A stretch of DNA of 56,852 nucleotides from Bacillota bacterium (GCA_003599345.1 QZJP01000078.1:1-56852), one strand, 5' to 3'; counted from the stretch's first letter, positions 1 to 7,838 are shown. Program-made: numbers and translations. Notes: generated by a model from the sequence alone, not told the origin.

Positions 1-2
1 AC

Positions 3-314
3 GTCACTCAAGCCGAGGAGGCCGGCCAGGACATGATTCCGGAGGCTGCCACCGAGCGCGGCGACCTGGAGGACGAACCGCGGGAGTTCGAGGACCTCCA
101 GGAAGAGGGCGACGCCGAGGGACAGGAGGATCTCGTCGACCTCGAGGAGGGCCCGCGAGAGGAGCCGTTGGAGGAGACAGGGCCAAGGCCCGAACCCGTC
201 AAAGAGGAGGCGGGGCCTTCGCGCCCGTCCAGCCAGGAGACCCAGGGCCCGCCACGACTCAGCCTGAAGTACGTGTCGGACGAGGCCGTCCGCAAGGTCG
301 ACCTGAAGGACTGA
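3..314 (+). CDS. C-terminal part of an acidic protein, 5' end outside the window
   Basis: The frame is open from the left edge to a TGA at 312-314, so this is the 3' end of a longer gene, although a start at ATG 33 cannot be excluded. The visible residues are extremely rich in Glu and Asp, with many Pro, Gly and Arg (runs such as DLQEEGDAEGQEDLVDLEE), which suggests a disordered acidic tail. The last 20 residues are less biased (LSLKYVSDEAVRKVDLKD) and may be a conserved C-terminal motif. No family is recognised and no function is assigned. The gap to murT is 175 bases. Confidence 0.45.
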   Translation, partial: VTQAEEAGQDMIPEAATERGDLEDEPREFEDLQEEGDAEGQEDLVDLEEGPREEPLEETGPRPEPVKEEAGPSRPSSQETQGPPRLSLKYVSDEAVRKVDLKD

Positions 315-424
315 CCGCCCGGGAGGCCAGGGCAGGCGGTCCAGGTCTCAAGCCGCAAAACGAAGCCCCGCGGTCCTTGGAGCCGGAGCCGGCCCGTGGG
401 GCCCGGTGCCGTGGCCCCGGAGCG

Positions 425-433
425 TGCTATAAT
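425..433 (+). promoter_or_regulatory. Extended -10 promoter for murT-gatD
   Basis: A perfect TATAAT hexamer at 428-433 is preceded by TG one base upstream (TGCTATAAT), the extended -10 form that tolerates a weak -35. No good -35 is seen 17 bases upstream. It lies about 57 bases before the murT start, in the only gap before the gene. Confidence 0.55.
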
Positions 434-489
434 GGGCCAGGACCGCCCGCACCCACCGCTGTCACCTCTGGGGGGATACCTTCCTCGCC

Positions 490-1893
490 GTGAGGGATCT
501 ACTGGCCGTCTGGGCAGGCAAGGCCGCCCTGGGTCTGAGTCGCAGGCTGGGCCATGGTGGCTCGTCCCTACCAGGGAAGGTCGCCCTCCGGATCCAGCCG
601 GACCTTCTCACGGCCTATGGGAAGAAGCTCAGACGCGGCTCCGTCGTCATCACCGGCACCAACGGCAAGACCACCACCGCGCGCCTGCTGGCGTCCGCCT
701 TGAGAGACGCCGGCCTTCGCCTGGTCCATAACCGCTCCGGGGCCAACCTCATACCCGGCCTCGCGTCGGCTTTTCTCGAGCAGTTTGTGGAAAACCCCGC
801 CCCGCCAGACGTCGCCTTAATGGAGGTCGACGAAGCCGTGTTTCCCGACGCCGTCGGGAGACTGCGCCCGGTCGGGGTAGTCGTGACGAACTTCTTCCGG
901 GACCAGCTTGACCGGTACGGGGAGCTCGACACGACGGTATCCCATGTCCGCCGGGGGCTGGAGGCCATGGCGGGCGAAGGATTTGTCGCGCTCAACGCCG
1001 ACGACCCCCTTGTGGCCTACCTCGGGAGAGGGCTCCGCGGCCGAGTCACCTACTACGGCGTGGACGACGTCCGGGTAGGAACCAAAGAGATGACCCAGAC
1101 CCGCGAACAGCGCCAGTGCCTCGTATGTGGGCGGATTCTGGACTACGACGTCTTCTACTACAGCCACCTCGGTGACTACAGGTGCCCGGGCGGTGACTTC
1201 AGCCGGCCACCGCTGACACTGAAGGCCACTGACGTAGCCTTGGACGGCGCCCTCGGAGCGGACTTCACCCTGCGGGGGGGTGGACCGAGGGACTTGCGGG
1301 TCACGGTGCCGGTACCGGGCCTCTACAACGTCTACAACGGACTCGCCGCGCTTGCCGCCGCGATCATGCTGGGAATCCCGGTGGAGCGCGCGGTCTCTTC
1401 CGTCGCCGAGGCGGCTCCGTCATTCGGGCGCATGGAGCGCATTGCCATGGACGACCGGGAGATTCTCATGGCCCTGGTGAAGAACCCGACCGGCTACAAC
1501 CAGGTACTCAGCACGCTGCTCGGGCAGGCGTCGGACGCTCGCCCCAGGTGGTTCCTGATGGCCCTCAACGACAAATATGCCGACGGCACGGACATCTCGT
1601 GGATATGGGACGTCGACTTCGAGGCCATGGCCGCCCGGGAGAGCGCCGTCGCGGGGGTCGTCGCGTCGGGGACGCGTTCCCACGAACTGGCCTTGCGGCT
1701 CAAGTACGCCGGGCTCCCGGCGGCCAAGATAGCCTGCGTGCCGAGCCTGTCCGAAGCCCTCGACCGGACCCTGGGATCCGTTCCAACCGGCGGCACGCTG
1801 TACGTGACACCGACGTACACGGCGATGCTGGAGCTCAGAAACGTCATCAGCCGTCGCGGTTACGCCCCGCAATTCTGGGAAGGCGAGGTCTGA
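490..1893 (+). CDS. murT: Lipid II isoglutaminyl synthase, Mur-ligase-like subunit MurT
   Basis: MurT is the ATP-using subunit of the MurT-GatD complex, which amidates the alpha-carboxyl of D-Glu in lipid II to D-isoglutamine at the inner face of the membrane. The 467 residues match the family length. The central Mur ligase domain has the P-loop GTNGKTTT (56-63) and the FFRDQLDRYGE segment (135-145); the C-terminal DUF1727-type domain contains NPTGYNQ and LNDKYADGTD. The start is GTG 490 behind a GGGGGG run at 470-475. One oddity: the family's Cys4 zinc ribbon has Cys210, Cys213 and Cys232, but the fourth position (235) is Gly (CPGG rather than CPxC). gatD follows at once and the pairing is diagnostic. 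Confidence 0.93.
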   Translation: MRDLLAVWAGKAALGLSRRLGHGGSSLPGKVALRIQPDLLTAYGKKLRRGSVVITGTNGKTTTARLLASALRDAGLRLVHNRSGANLIPGLASAFLEQFVENPAPPDVALMEVDEAVFPDAVGRLRPVGVVVTNFFRDQLDRYGELDTTVSHVRRGLEAMAGEGFVALNADDPLVAYLGRGLRGRVTYYGVDDVRVGTKEMTQTREQRQCLVCGRILDYDVFYYSHLGDYRCPGGDFSRPPLTLKATDVALDGALGADFTLRGGGPRDLRVTVPVPGLYNVYNGLAALAAAIMLGIPVERAVSSVAEAAPSFGRMERIAMDDREILMALVKNPTGYNQVLSTLLGQASDARPRWFLMALNDKYADGTDISWIWDVDFEAMAARESAVAGVVASGTRSHELALRLKYAGLPAAKIACVPSLSEALDRTLGSVPTGGTLYVTPTYTAMLELRNVISRRGYAPQFWEGEV

Positions 1894-1898
1894 AGTAC

Positions 1899-2810
1899 GT
1901 GAGGCTGGCCATCTGCCATCTCTATCCCGACCTCATGAACCTCTACGGGGACCGCGGGAACGTCATCACCCTGACCCGCCGGTCCGAGTGGAGGGGTATC
2001 CGGGCTGACGTCTCGGCCGTGGGGCTCGGGGAGGATGTCGACTTCACGGCCTACGACATCCTCTTCATGGGGGGCGGGCAGGACAAGGAACAGAAGCTGA
2101 TTTGCGAGGATTTCCAGGGCCTCAAGGGACGGGCTCTGACGCAGGCGGTCGAGGACGGAATCGCCTTCCTCGCCATCTGCGGCGCCTACCAGCTTCTGGG
2201 GCGGTACTACGAAACCGGCTGCGGGGAGAGGTTGCCGGGAATTGGTCTTCTGGACGTCGAGACGAGAGCCGGCAAGAAACGCATGATTGGGAACGTGGTC
2301 ATCGCCAGCGAACTCGGCGGAGGTCGCCCCCGGACGCTGGTCGGGTTCGAGAACCACTCGGGCCGCACCTATCTAGGTGCGAGGGTGAGGCCCCTGGGAC
2401 GGGTCTGTCTCGGGTACGGGAACAACGGAGAGGACGGGTTCGAGGGGGCGGTCTACAGAAACGTGGTCGGAACCTACCTCCACGGCTCGGTCCTGCCGAA
2501 GAACCCGTGGCTCGCGGATTGGCTCATCGCCCGCGCTCTGGAGAGGAGATACGGTCCCACGAGCCTGGCTCCCCTCGACGACGGTCTTGAGCGCGCCGCC
2601 CACGACGCGGCCATCATTCACGCGGGTAGACTAGCGCGCCTCTATCGTACGCCTGTTCGCTCGCGCGACATTGCAGGCACCGGGCGCCGTCGCCAGCCGG
2701 TGAGGGCTACGGCCGGCGACGACCCCGAACACAAGGCTAACGCGGCTGTGGCGGTAGTGTGGCGCGCCACGGTAGCCGGACAGACAATGGGAAAGGAGGA
2801 TGGAAAATGA
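1899..2810 (+). CDS. gatD: Lipid II isoglutaminyl synthase, glutamine amidotransferase subunit GatD
   Basis: Class I glutamine amidotransferase that hydrolyses glutamine and passes ammonia to MurT. Cys94 in AICGAYQ is the nucleophile and His195 in GTYLHG completes the site. I chose GTG 1899, five bases after the murT stop, behind the purine-rich GGAAGGCGAGG; the frame runs on upstream but that part is shadow of murT. The gene gives 303 residues against roughly 240-250 for known GatD proteins. The extra approximately 50 residues at the C-terminus, after RLARL, are rich in Arg and Ala and look unstructured. The stop overlaps the ATG of the next gene (ATGA, 2807-2810), so the three genes were probably translationally coupled. 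Confidence 0.92.
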   Translation: MRLAICHLYPDLMNLYGDRGNVITLTRRSEWRGIRADVSAVGLGEDVDFTAYDILFMGGGQDKEQKLICEDFQGLKGRALTQAVEDGIAFLAICGAYQLLGRYYETGCGERLPGIGLLDVETRAGKKRMIGNVVIASELGGGRPRTLVGFENHSGRTYLGARVRPLGRVCLGYGNNGEDGFEGAVYRNVVGTYLHGSVLPKNPWLADWLIARALERRYGPTSLAPLDDGLERAAHDAAIIHAGRLARLYRTPVRSRDIAGTGRRRQPVRATAGDDPEHKANAAVAVVWRATVAGQTMGKEDGK

Positions 2811-3492
2811 ACACACCAACACAACCGACCCCGGCAACCCCCGACGTGGGACGACTTCTGACGGAGTCCGTCAACCTCTATCCGGCGCGTTTCGGGAGTA
2901 CGTCCCAACCGCGGTGACGATTATGATTCCGGCCTACATCCTCACGGCGATCATCAACGGCGTCGCCTCCCGCCTTGCGTTCAGGGCGGCACTCCACTAA
3001 TTGGAGACGGGGAGCTTCAGCGTGGGCTGGCTGCTACGCGGCAGTTACCTCGTGACCATGCTTGGCGACTTCATCCAGTGGACCGCGTGGGCCGTCGTCC
3101 TCGCCATGGTCGCCGAGACGGCGCGGGCACAACTCAAGGGTGGTAGCTTGGGCCTCGCCGAGATCCTGACAGGAGTCCCGCTGGGAGCGCCGGCCGTGGC
3201 GTCTCTCGTCTTCCGGGCCGGCATGGCTGTGGGTTGGTACCTGGCAGTCATCGGCGCCCTCGTATTCCTGTTCTTTTTCTGCCTGGCCCCGGCGGCGACA
3301 GCCCTGGACGGGCGGCCGCTGGTCGAAGCGTTCACTGGGGCGGCGAGAGCCTCGCTGAAGGTGCCGCTCGAGCTCGCGGCAGTTGGCCCGGCCGCACCGT
3401 TCGCGACAACGGCGGCATCGCCCGGCCGGGGCTACCGGAATCGCGCGTGGCGTTGGGGAGACTATGCCCGTGGAAGTCAGCTTGACATCTGA
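2807..3492 (+). pseudogene. Broken multi-pass membrane protein gene downstream of gatD
   Basis: The natural start is ATG 2807, which overlaps the gatD stop and has a perfect AAAGGAGGA at 2792-2800. That frame encodes MNTPTQPTPATPDVGRLLTE and then NLYPARF before a TGA near 2915. The continuation (AFREYVPTAVTIMIPAYILTAIIN as consecutive segments) is in another frame, so a one-base shift lies near 2875-2890. That second frame is cut by TAA 2998-3000 and resumes with two or three hydrophobic segments (for example VIGALVFLFFFCLAP) up to 3492, where the end looks degraded. The remnants resemble bacterial membrane proteins with a cytosolic N-terminus and several helices, but I cannot name the family. 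A sequencing error could explain one lesion, hardly both. Confidence 0.6.
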
Positions 3493-3510
3493 GACGGACA
3501 ACGGTAGTAT
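3482..3510 (+). promoter_or_regulatory. Sigma-A promoter of the csoR-trxB-trxA operon
   Basis: TTGACA at 3482-3487 and TAGTAT at 3505-3510 are separated by exactly 17 bases. It is a near-consensus vegetative promoter, and it overlaps the degraded end of the preceding pseudogene. Transcription would begin near 3517, immediately before the CsoR-type operator. Confidence 0.85.
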
Positions 3511-3522
3511 GCCGTTGGGCGG

Positions 3523-3540
3523 TATACCCCGGGGGGTATA
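3523..3540 (+). promoter_or_regulatory. CsoR-type operator
   Basis: TATACCCC and GGGGTATA are perfect 8-base inverted arms around a GG centre (3523-3530, 3533-3540). G/C tracts flanked by TAT/ATA are the hallmark of CsoR/CstR-family operators. Its place just after the predicted transcription start suits repression by roadblock or occlusion, and the next gene encodes a CsoR-family protein, so autoregulation is the simplest reading. Confidence 0.85.
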
Positions 3541-3575
3541 TTCGAGACAGCGCCGACCGGGAAGGGAATCACGAG

Positions 3576-3887
3576 ATGACGGGCGACTGCGACGGATGCG
3601 GCCAAGGACTTGCGAGCCCGAGCAACGCCGACCTCATCCGGCGTCTGAGGCGCATCGAAGGTCAGGTCCGCGGCCTGCAACGAATGCTTGAGGAAGGGCG
3701 CGCGTGCCCCGAGATCCTCAACCAGTTGGCCGCGTTGCGGGAAGCCCTGAACAAGGTCGGAGTCGGCCTCATCGCCAGGCACATGGAGAGCTGCTTCCGC
3801 GAGGAGGACGGGCTCGGCGCATCGCCCGAAAGGTCCCGGTCCGAGCGTCTCGAAGAGGCCGTGCAGATGTTCCTGAAGTTCTCGTGA
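3576..3887 (+). CDS. csoR: CsoR-family (DUF156) metal- or sulfur-sensing repressor
   Basis: A 103-residue all-helical repressor of the CsoR/RcnR/CstR family. The ligand triad of Cu(I)-sensing CsoR is present: Cys44 (ACPEIL), His69 and Cys73 (RHMESC). CstR-type persulfide sensors lack the His, so copper sensing is favoured, but the neighbours are redox genes and no copper pump or chaperone is seen in the window. An extra CxxC near the N-terminus (CDGC, 5-8) is unusual. It is the first gene after a sigma-A promoter and a matching palindromic operator, followed by trxB and trxA, so the thioredoxin system is probably induced together with it. Confidence 0.88.
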   Translation: MTGDCDGCGQGLASPSNADLIRRLRRIEGQVRGLQRMLEEGRACPEILNQLAALREALNKVGVGLIARHMESCFREEDGLGASPERSRSERLEEAVQMFLKFS

Positions 3888-3906
3888 GCGGGAGGAGGCC
3901 GACCCG

Positions 3907-4872
3907 ATGACCGGTAGCCCGCCCGGCGGCGCTTCGGCAGAGGAACCGCCAGGTGCTTATGACATCCTCGTCATTGGGGCCGGGCCGGCAGGGCTCGCCG
4001 CGGCGCTCTACGCCGCCCGGGGCGGCCTACGGACTGTCGTCGTTGAGCGTGGACCCGTAGGGGGCCAGATCGCCAACGTGGACAGGGTCGACAACTACCC
4101 GGGCTTTCCCGAGGGCGTGTCAGGCTCTGACCTGGCCGAAAGGATGGAAGAGCAGGCTCGCCGCTTCGGAGCCGTGTTCAGCGTGGGGGATGCCGGCATC
4201 GGGGCCATCGACCTGGCGTCGCCGGTCAAGACAGTGGGCGGCATGCGGGCCCGGGCTGTCATCCTGGCCACCGGCGCTCGCCCCAAGGGCCTTGGGGTTC
4301 CCGGCGAGGAGAAACTCCGGGGCCGGGGAGTGTCGTACTGCGCGACGTGCGACGGGGCGTTCTTCCGCGACCGCAGAGTGGCTGTGGTGGGAGGCGGGGA
4401 TTCCGCCGTCACCGAAGCCCTGTTCCTGACGCGGCTGGCCTCGAAGGTGACGGTGGTTCACAGGCGGGACAGGTTCCGCGCCGCGCCCTTTCTGGTAGAC
4501 CGTCTTCTTTCAGCCGGGAACGTGGAGTTGAAGATGAACAGGGTGGTCGTGGCCATCCAGGGCGAAGAGAAGGTCGAGAGCCTGGTATTGCGGCACCCTC
4601 GTGACTCCGCGCGCGAGAGCCACGAAGAAAGAATCGACCTCGACGGAGTGTTCATCTACGTCGGTCTCAGCCCGGAGACCGCCTTTGTCAAAGGGAAAGT
4701 CGACCTCGATCGCGACGGCTACGTCCTCACCGACGAGGTCATGCGCACGCGCGTGCCTCGAGTCTACGCCGCGGGGGACGTGCGCGCCAAGGAATTGAGG
4801 CAGGTTGTCACGGCGGTCGCGGAGGGAGCTCTGGCAGCCACCACAGCCGAGAAGGACCTGAGCGAGAAGTGA
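3907..4872 (+). CDS. trxB: Thioredoxin-disulfide reductase
   Basis: FAD-dependent reductase that passes electrons from NADPH to thioredoxin. In order: FAD-binding VIGAGPAGLAAA (22-33), redox-active CATC (Cys145, Cys148), NADPH-binding VVGGGDSA (160-167) with HRR.RFRA after it, and the C-terminal FAD motif YAAGDVR. The length of 321 residues is normal; the first 17 residues are a Pro/Gly/Ser-rich extension. Start ATG 3907 lies 19 bases after csoR behind GGGAGGAGG. It is in the operon with csoR and trxA. A ferredoxin- or F420-dependent variant cannot be ruled out from sequence alone, but the NADPH-type HRRxxxR motif favours NADPH. Confidence 0.93.
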   Translation: MTGSPPGGASAEEPPGAYDILVIGAGPAGLAAALYAARGGLRTVVVERGPVGGQIANVDRVDNYPGFPEGVSGSDLAERMEEQARRFGAVFSVGDAGIGAIDLASPVKTVGGMRARAVILATGARPKGLGVPGEEKLRGRGVSYCATCDGAFFRDRRVAVVGGGDSAVTEALFLTRLASKVTVVHRRDRFRAAPFLVDRLLSAGNVELKMNRVVVAIQGEEKVESLVLRHPRDSARESHEERIDLDGVFIYVGLSPETAFVKGKVDLDRDGYVLTDEVMRTRVPRVYAAGDVRAKELRQVVTAVAEGALAATTAEKDLSEK

Positions 4873-4931
4873 AGCGGAAGAGATGATGCTCTGATTCCTC
4901 GAGCCTGACAACTACGGAAGGAGCGACTCTG

Positions 4932-5264
4932 ATGGACAAGAGCGGCAATCTGCTGACAGTCTCGGATGCGGATTTCGACAGCGAGGTGCTCAAGAGAGAA
5001 CAGCCGGTCCTTGTCGACTTCTGGGCCCCTTGGTGCGGGCCGTGCCGCATGATAGCGCCCGTCGTGGAGTCCATCGCCGATGACTACGAGGGCAAGATGG
5101 CCGTGGCGAAACTCAACGTGGACGAGAATCCCGCTACCGCGCAGCGTTATCAGGTAATGGGAATTCCGACCCTCATCCTCTTCCGGGACGGGAAGCCGGT
5201 TGAGCGATTTGTCGGCTACATGCCCAAGGAAGACCTGCAGCGCCGGGTGGACGCCGCACTGTAG
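4932..5264 (+). CDS. trxA: Thioredoxin
   Basis: A 110-residue classical thioredoxin with the active site WCGPC (Cys35, Cys38), the DFWAPW lead-in and the cis-Pro segment MGIPTLILF. It reduces cytosolic protein disulfides and is recharged by the preceding trxB product. Start ATG 4932 has GGAAGGAG upstream. The 59-base gap to trxB shows no promoter or terminator, so it is likely cotranscribed with csoR-trxB. Confidence 0.96.
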   Translation: MDKSGNLLTVSDADFDSEVLKREQPVLVDFWAPWCGPCRMIAPVVESIADDYEGKMAVAKLNVDENPATAQRYQVMGIPTLILFRDGKPVERFVGYMPKEDLQRRVDAAL

Positions 5265-5267
5265 CAG

Positions 5268-5341
5268 GGCAAGGGCTCGGTAGCGTGGAACCAGAGGAGC
5301 CGGCGGGAGTTCGTTGAGGACACTCCTACCGGCCCCTTGCC
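5268..5341 (+). other. Structured intergenic element, nested stem-loops after trxA
   Basis: An outer 8-base perfect stem (GGCAAGGG 5268-5275 with CCCTTGCC 5334-5341) encloses a 12-base inner stem with one mismatch (5299-5310 with 5322-5333) and an 11-base loop. No T-run follows, so it is not a standard intrinsic terminator. It sits between trxA and the HD hydrolase gene and could be an mRNA-end structure or a cis-acting RNA. I recognise no known riboswitch. Confidence 0.45.
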
Positions 5342-5404
5342 ATCGCCCCCGTCTCGAGGGATGGCCTGGAGCCTAGGCACGCCCGGTGCGGAGGGAACCC
5401 AGAA

Positions 5405-6067
5405 GTGGCAGTCAGCCTGGATATGGTCAAACGGGACCCCGAAGTCCAGGCCTATCTGGCCGGAGGTGACGACGTCCTGGCCGCGATGGGCTACACCGAG
5501 CACGGGCAGCGGCACGCCTCGCTGGTATCGAGCATAGCCAAGAACATCCTCGAGCGTCTCGGCTTTCCGTCCCGGGACTCGGAGCTAGCGGCTATAGCGG
5601 GCTACCTACACGATATCGGGAACGTCGTCAGCCGCCACGAACATGAGCAGGTCGGCGGTCTGGTGGCGATGCGGGTCCTGGGCAGGCTGGGCATGGGCCC
5701 GTCCGAGGTCGCAACGGTCGTCGCGGCCATCGGCAATCATGGAGAGGACATCGGCGAACCCGTCAACAACATAGGGGCGGCCCTCCTGCTGGCTGACAAG
5801 TCGGACGTTCATCGCTCGAGAGTCAGGCAGGCGGACATCTCCACGTTCGACATTCACGACCGGGTCAACTACGCCGCGGAGCATTCCTTCTTGCGCGTTG
5901 ACGAGAAGCGAAAGGCCGTCGCCCTGGAACTAAAGATAGATACGAAGATATCACCGGTCATGGACTACTTTGAGATATTCCTTACACGGATGGTCCTGTG
6001 CCGGCGGGCTGCGGCCTTTCTGGGGTGCGACTTCGAGCTGGTCATAAACGGCGTAAAGCTGCTGTAA
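5405..6067 (+). CDS. HD-domain phosphohydrolase
   Basis: A 220-residue cytosolic HD-domain protein. The metal ligands of the superfamily are visible: His37 (EHGQRH), the HD pair at 69-70 (YLHDIG), a later His in AIGNHGED, and Asp in LLADKSD. Such proteins hydrolyse phosphoester bonds of nucleotides or second messengers; the substrate cannot be told from sequence. There is no GYP motif, so c-di-GMP activity is not implied. After the HD core, about 70 residues (SFLRVDEKRKAVALELKID) form a C-terminal region that looks like an added beta domain. Start GTG 5405 follows GGAGG with usual spacing. It stands alone between the structured element and a secreted-protein gene. Confidence 0.8.
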   Translation: MAVSLDMVKRDPEVQAYLAGGDDVLAAMGYTEHGQRHASLVSSIAKNILERLGFPSRDSELAAIAGYLHDIGNVVSRHEHEQVGGLVAMRVLGRLGMGPSEVATVVAAIGNHGEDIGEPVNNIGAALLLADKSDVHRSRVRQADISTFDIHDRVNYAAEHSFLRVDEKRKAVALELKIDTKISPVMDYFEIFLTRMVLCRRAAAFLGCDFELVINGVKLL

Positions 6068-6203
6068 CCCATTCCTCCAGCTTCTTCCCTGTTATCCTAA
6101 GTGAAGCCCGCAAAGAAGGAATTGCCTGCTATTGAGTGAACTGATATCCTGGTTGGGCCGACTGGCCGCTGCGGGTACTGAACCGACAAGAGGAGGTGTC
6201 CCA

Positions 6204-6581
6204 ATGCCTGGAATACTTCACCGGGTGGCGGGCGCCGTGACCCTAGCGGTCCTCGTGGTGGCGTGGGCTCCATCGGTCGTGGCGGCCGCCTCCCAGGAGC
6301 CGGCGTGTCCCGCGACCCCGGTTTCCGCCCCCGACGGCGGGGCCGTGTTGGAGCGGGCGAACTCGTTGATCTTCCATCAGATCGAAGTAGCTCAGCACGT
6401 CGCAGAGAAGACACCGGTAGACGACGCCGCGGTAGCTGAACGGCTTGTCGCATTCGCGGACCGGACCGTGGAGAGGGCCGTCAGGATGCTGGGCCCTGAC
6501 ACGGTCGAGGTTGTCTACGTTGAGGTGGAGGTCGGCGAGGCCACCGTGAGCGTCGACCCCATGAAGGTCGCCGGGGGGTAG
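6204..6581 (+). CDS. Small secreted protein of unknown function
   Basis: A 125-residue protein with a signal peptide: short basic N-terminus (MPGILHR), hydrophobic core AVTLAVLVVAW and a likely cleavage after VVAAA near residue 29. The mature part of about 95 residues is acidic and probably helical, with one Cys, ending in a Val/Glu-rich strand region (EVVYVEVEVGEATVSV). The start is ATG 6204, which has AGGAGGT at 6191-6197; the frame is open upstream to 6132 without a better start. The next gene begins 11 bases after its stop, so the two may be cotranscribed. I recognise no family. Confidence 0.6.
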   Translation: MPGILHRVAGAVTLAVLVVAWAPSVVAAASQEPACPATPVSAPDGGAVLERANSLIFHQIEVAQHVAEKTPVDDAAVAERLVAFADRTVERAVRMLGPDTVEVVYVEVEVGEATVSVDPMKVAGG

Positions 6582-6592
6582 GATGGCTGTCG

Positions 6593-7546
6593 ATGTCTAC
6601 CAAAGCCTCCGGCCCGGTGGTTCGCGTCCACGGCCTGGAAGTGAACGGCCTGGGCCATTGCCTGGAACGTGTGAGGAAGAAGTCCACTGAGATCAGCCTT
6701 CTGGCCCGGGGCGGCGGGCCAGAAGTCATGTTGCAGACCATAGCGCCCGGGTCACGCGTCACCGTGCCGGCGGGTGGACCCCGCAACGGGTTCGAGTTCT
6801 ACTTTGTGCTGGACGGGTTCCTCGACGTGGACCTGGGCGACGGCCGCTACCACAAGGTCCGCAAGGGCGAGTACCTGACAGCTGCCAGGTTGGAGCAGGA
6901 CGTCTACCTCAAGACTGACTCCGGGGTCACTCTGCTCTACGTGTCGTCCCAACCCGTCTTCCACGAGTTGAGCGAGGAGATCAACCAGCTGCTAGCCCTG
7001 GCCAAAGCTGTTGAGGAAAAGGACCCTCTCATTCGAAATCATTGCGAACGTATGCAGCAGCTGACAACGGCCGTAGGTGACGAGTTGCGGTTGCCGCCGG
7101 CGCGTCTCGAGCTTCTCATCTACGCGGCCTTCCTCCACGACGTGGGGAAGGCGGACCTTCCGGACGATCTGCTGGCTCTGACCGGGCCCCTGAGTGAATC
7201 GGACTGGGAGCAAGTGCACAGGCATCCGACCGCGGGGAGGCAAAGGCTCGAAGCGACATACCTGCGGGACGCCGGAATCATTGTGGAGCAGCACCATGAA
7301 TGGTTCGACGGTCGAGGTTATCCGTCCGGCCTCAAGGGTAACGAGACGCTCATAGAGGCTCAGATCATCGCGGTCGTGGACGCCTACGACGCCATGACGT
7401 CAGACCGGCCGTACAGGGCGCGCATGTCCCAGGAAGAGGCTTTGGCCGAGCTCGAGCGTTGCGCCGGGACCCAGTTCAACCCCACGGTCGTCGAGGCTCT
7501 CAAGAAGGTTCTTGCCTCGTCCGGTGACCGCGCCGTGCCTTGGTGA
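6593..7546 (+). CDS. Cupin plus HD-GYP phosphodiesterase
   Basis: A 317-residue two-domain protein. Residues about 40-120 form a small cupin-like beta-barrel (PGSRVTVPAGG, FEFYFVLDG, VRKGEYLTA). Residues about 145-305 form an HD-GYP domain with HD at 182-183 (FLHDVGKADLP), HHEWFDGRGYPSG (234-246) and DAYDAMTSDRPYR, all intact. HD-GYP proteins cleave cyclic di-GMP or related dinucleotides, and the cupin is likely a ligand sensor for it. There is no membrane segment, so it is cytosolic. Start ATG 6593 is preceded by GGGGGGTAGGA. Confidence 0.85.
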   Translation: MSTKASGPVVRVHGLEVNGLGHCLERVRKKSTEISLLARGGGPEVMLQTIAPGSRVTVPAGGPRNGFEFYFVLDGFLDVDLGDGRYHKVRKGEYLTAARLEQDVYLKTDSGVTLLYVSSQPVFHELSEEINQLLALAKAVEEKDPLIRNHCERMQQLTTAVGDELRLPPARLELLIYAAFLHDVGKADLPDDLLALTGPLSESDWEQVHRHPTAGRQRLEATYLRDAGIIVEQHHEWFDGRGYPSGLKGNETLIEAQIIAVVDAYDAMTSDRPYRARMSQEEALAELERCAGTQFNPTVVEALKKVLASSGDRAVPW

Positions 7547-7553
7547 AGCTCGT

Positions 7554-7582
7554 TTGCCTGTCGCGGCGGGCCATGTTATCAT
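7554..7582 (+). promoter_or_regulatory. Sigma-A promoter of tRNA-Pro
   Basis: TTGCCT at 7554-7559 and TATCAT at 7577-7582 are spaced by 17 bases. The start point would be near 7589, about 40 bases before the mature tRNA. The same TTGCCT -35 hexamer occurs in the lexA promoter of this window. Confidence 0.7.
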
Positions 7583-7628
7583 TGGCGTGTTACTAAGTCC
7601 TTGATTTGATCGTTCGTTCAAGCACGGT

Positions 7629-7705
7629 CGGGGCGTGGCGCAGCTTGGTAGCGCGCCTGAATGGGGTTCAGGAGGTCGTGGGTTCAAGTCCCACCGCTCC
7701 GACCA
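7629..7705 (+). tRNA. tRNA-Pro (anticodon GGG)
   Basis: A 77-base cloverleaf. The acceptor stem CGGGGCG (7629-7635) pairs with CGCTCCG (7695-7701) with one G-T. The anticodon stem CCTGA/TCAGG encloses loop ATGGGGT with anticodon GGG at 7663-7665, reading CCC and CCU. The T-arm carries GGTTCAAGTCC. CCA is encoded (7703-7705). A terminator follows, so it is a single-tRNA transcription unit. Confidence 0.96.
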
Positions 7706-7714
7706 GACAATCGG

Positions 7715-7744
7715 CGGCTCCGGCTTATGGCCGGGGCCGTTTTT
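7715..7744 (+). terminator. Intrinsic terminator after tRNA-Pro
   Basis: A 10-base stem (CGGCTCCGGC 7715-7724 with GCCGGGGCCG 7730-7739, one G-T) with loop TTATG is followed by TTTTT at 7740-7744. It is a canonical rho-independent terminator ten bases after the tRNA. Confidence 0.9.
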
Positions 7745-7838
7745 GTCCAGGCCCCCCGCCACAGGAATAGGGACAGCACGCGTCTAATGACCCGCTTGAT
7801 ACCTCTTTCCGAGCCACCTGCCGGAGGCGACGCGTCCC

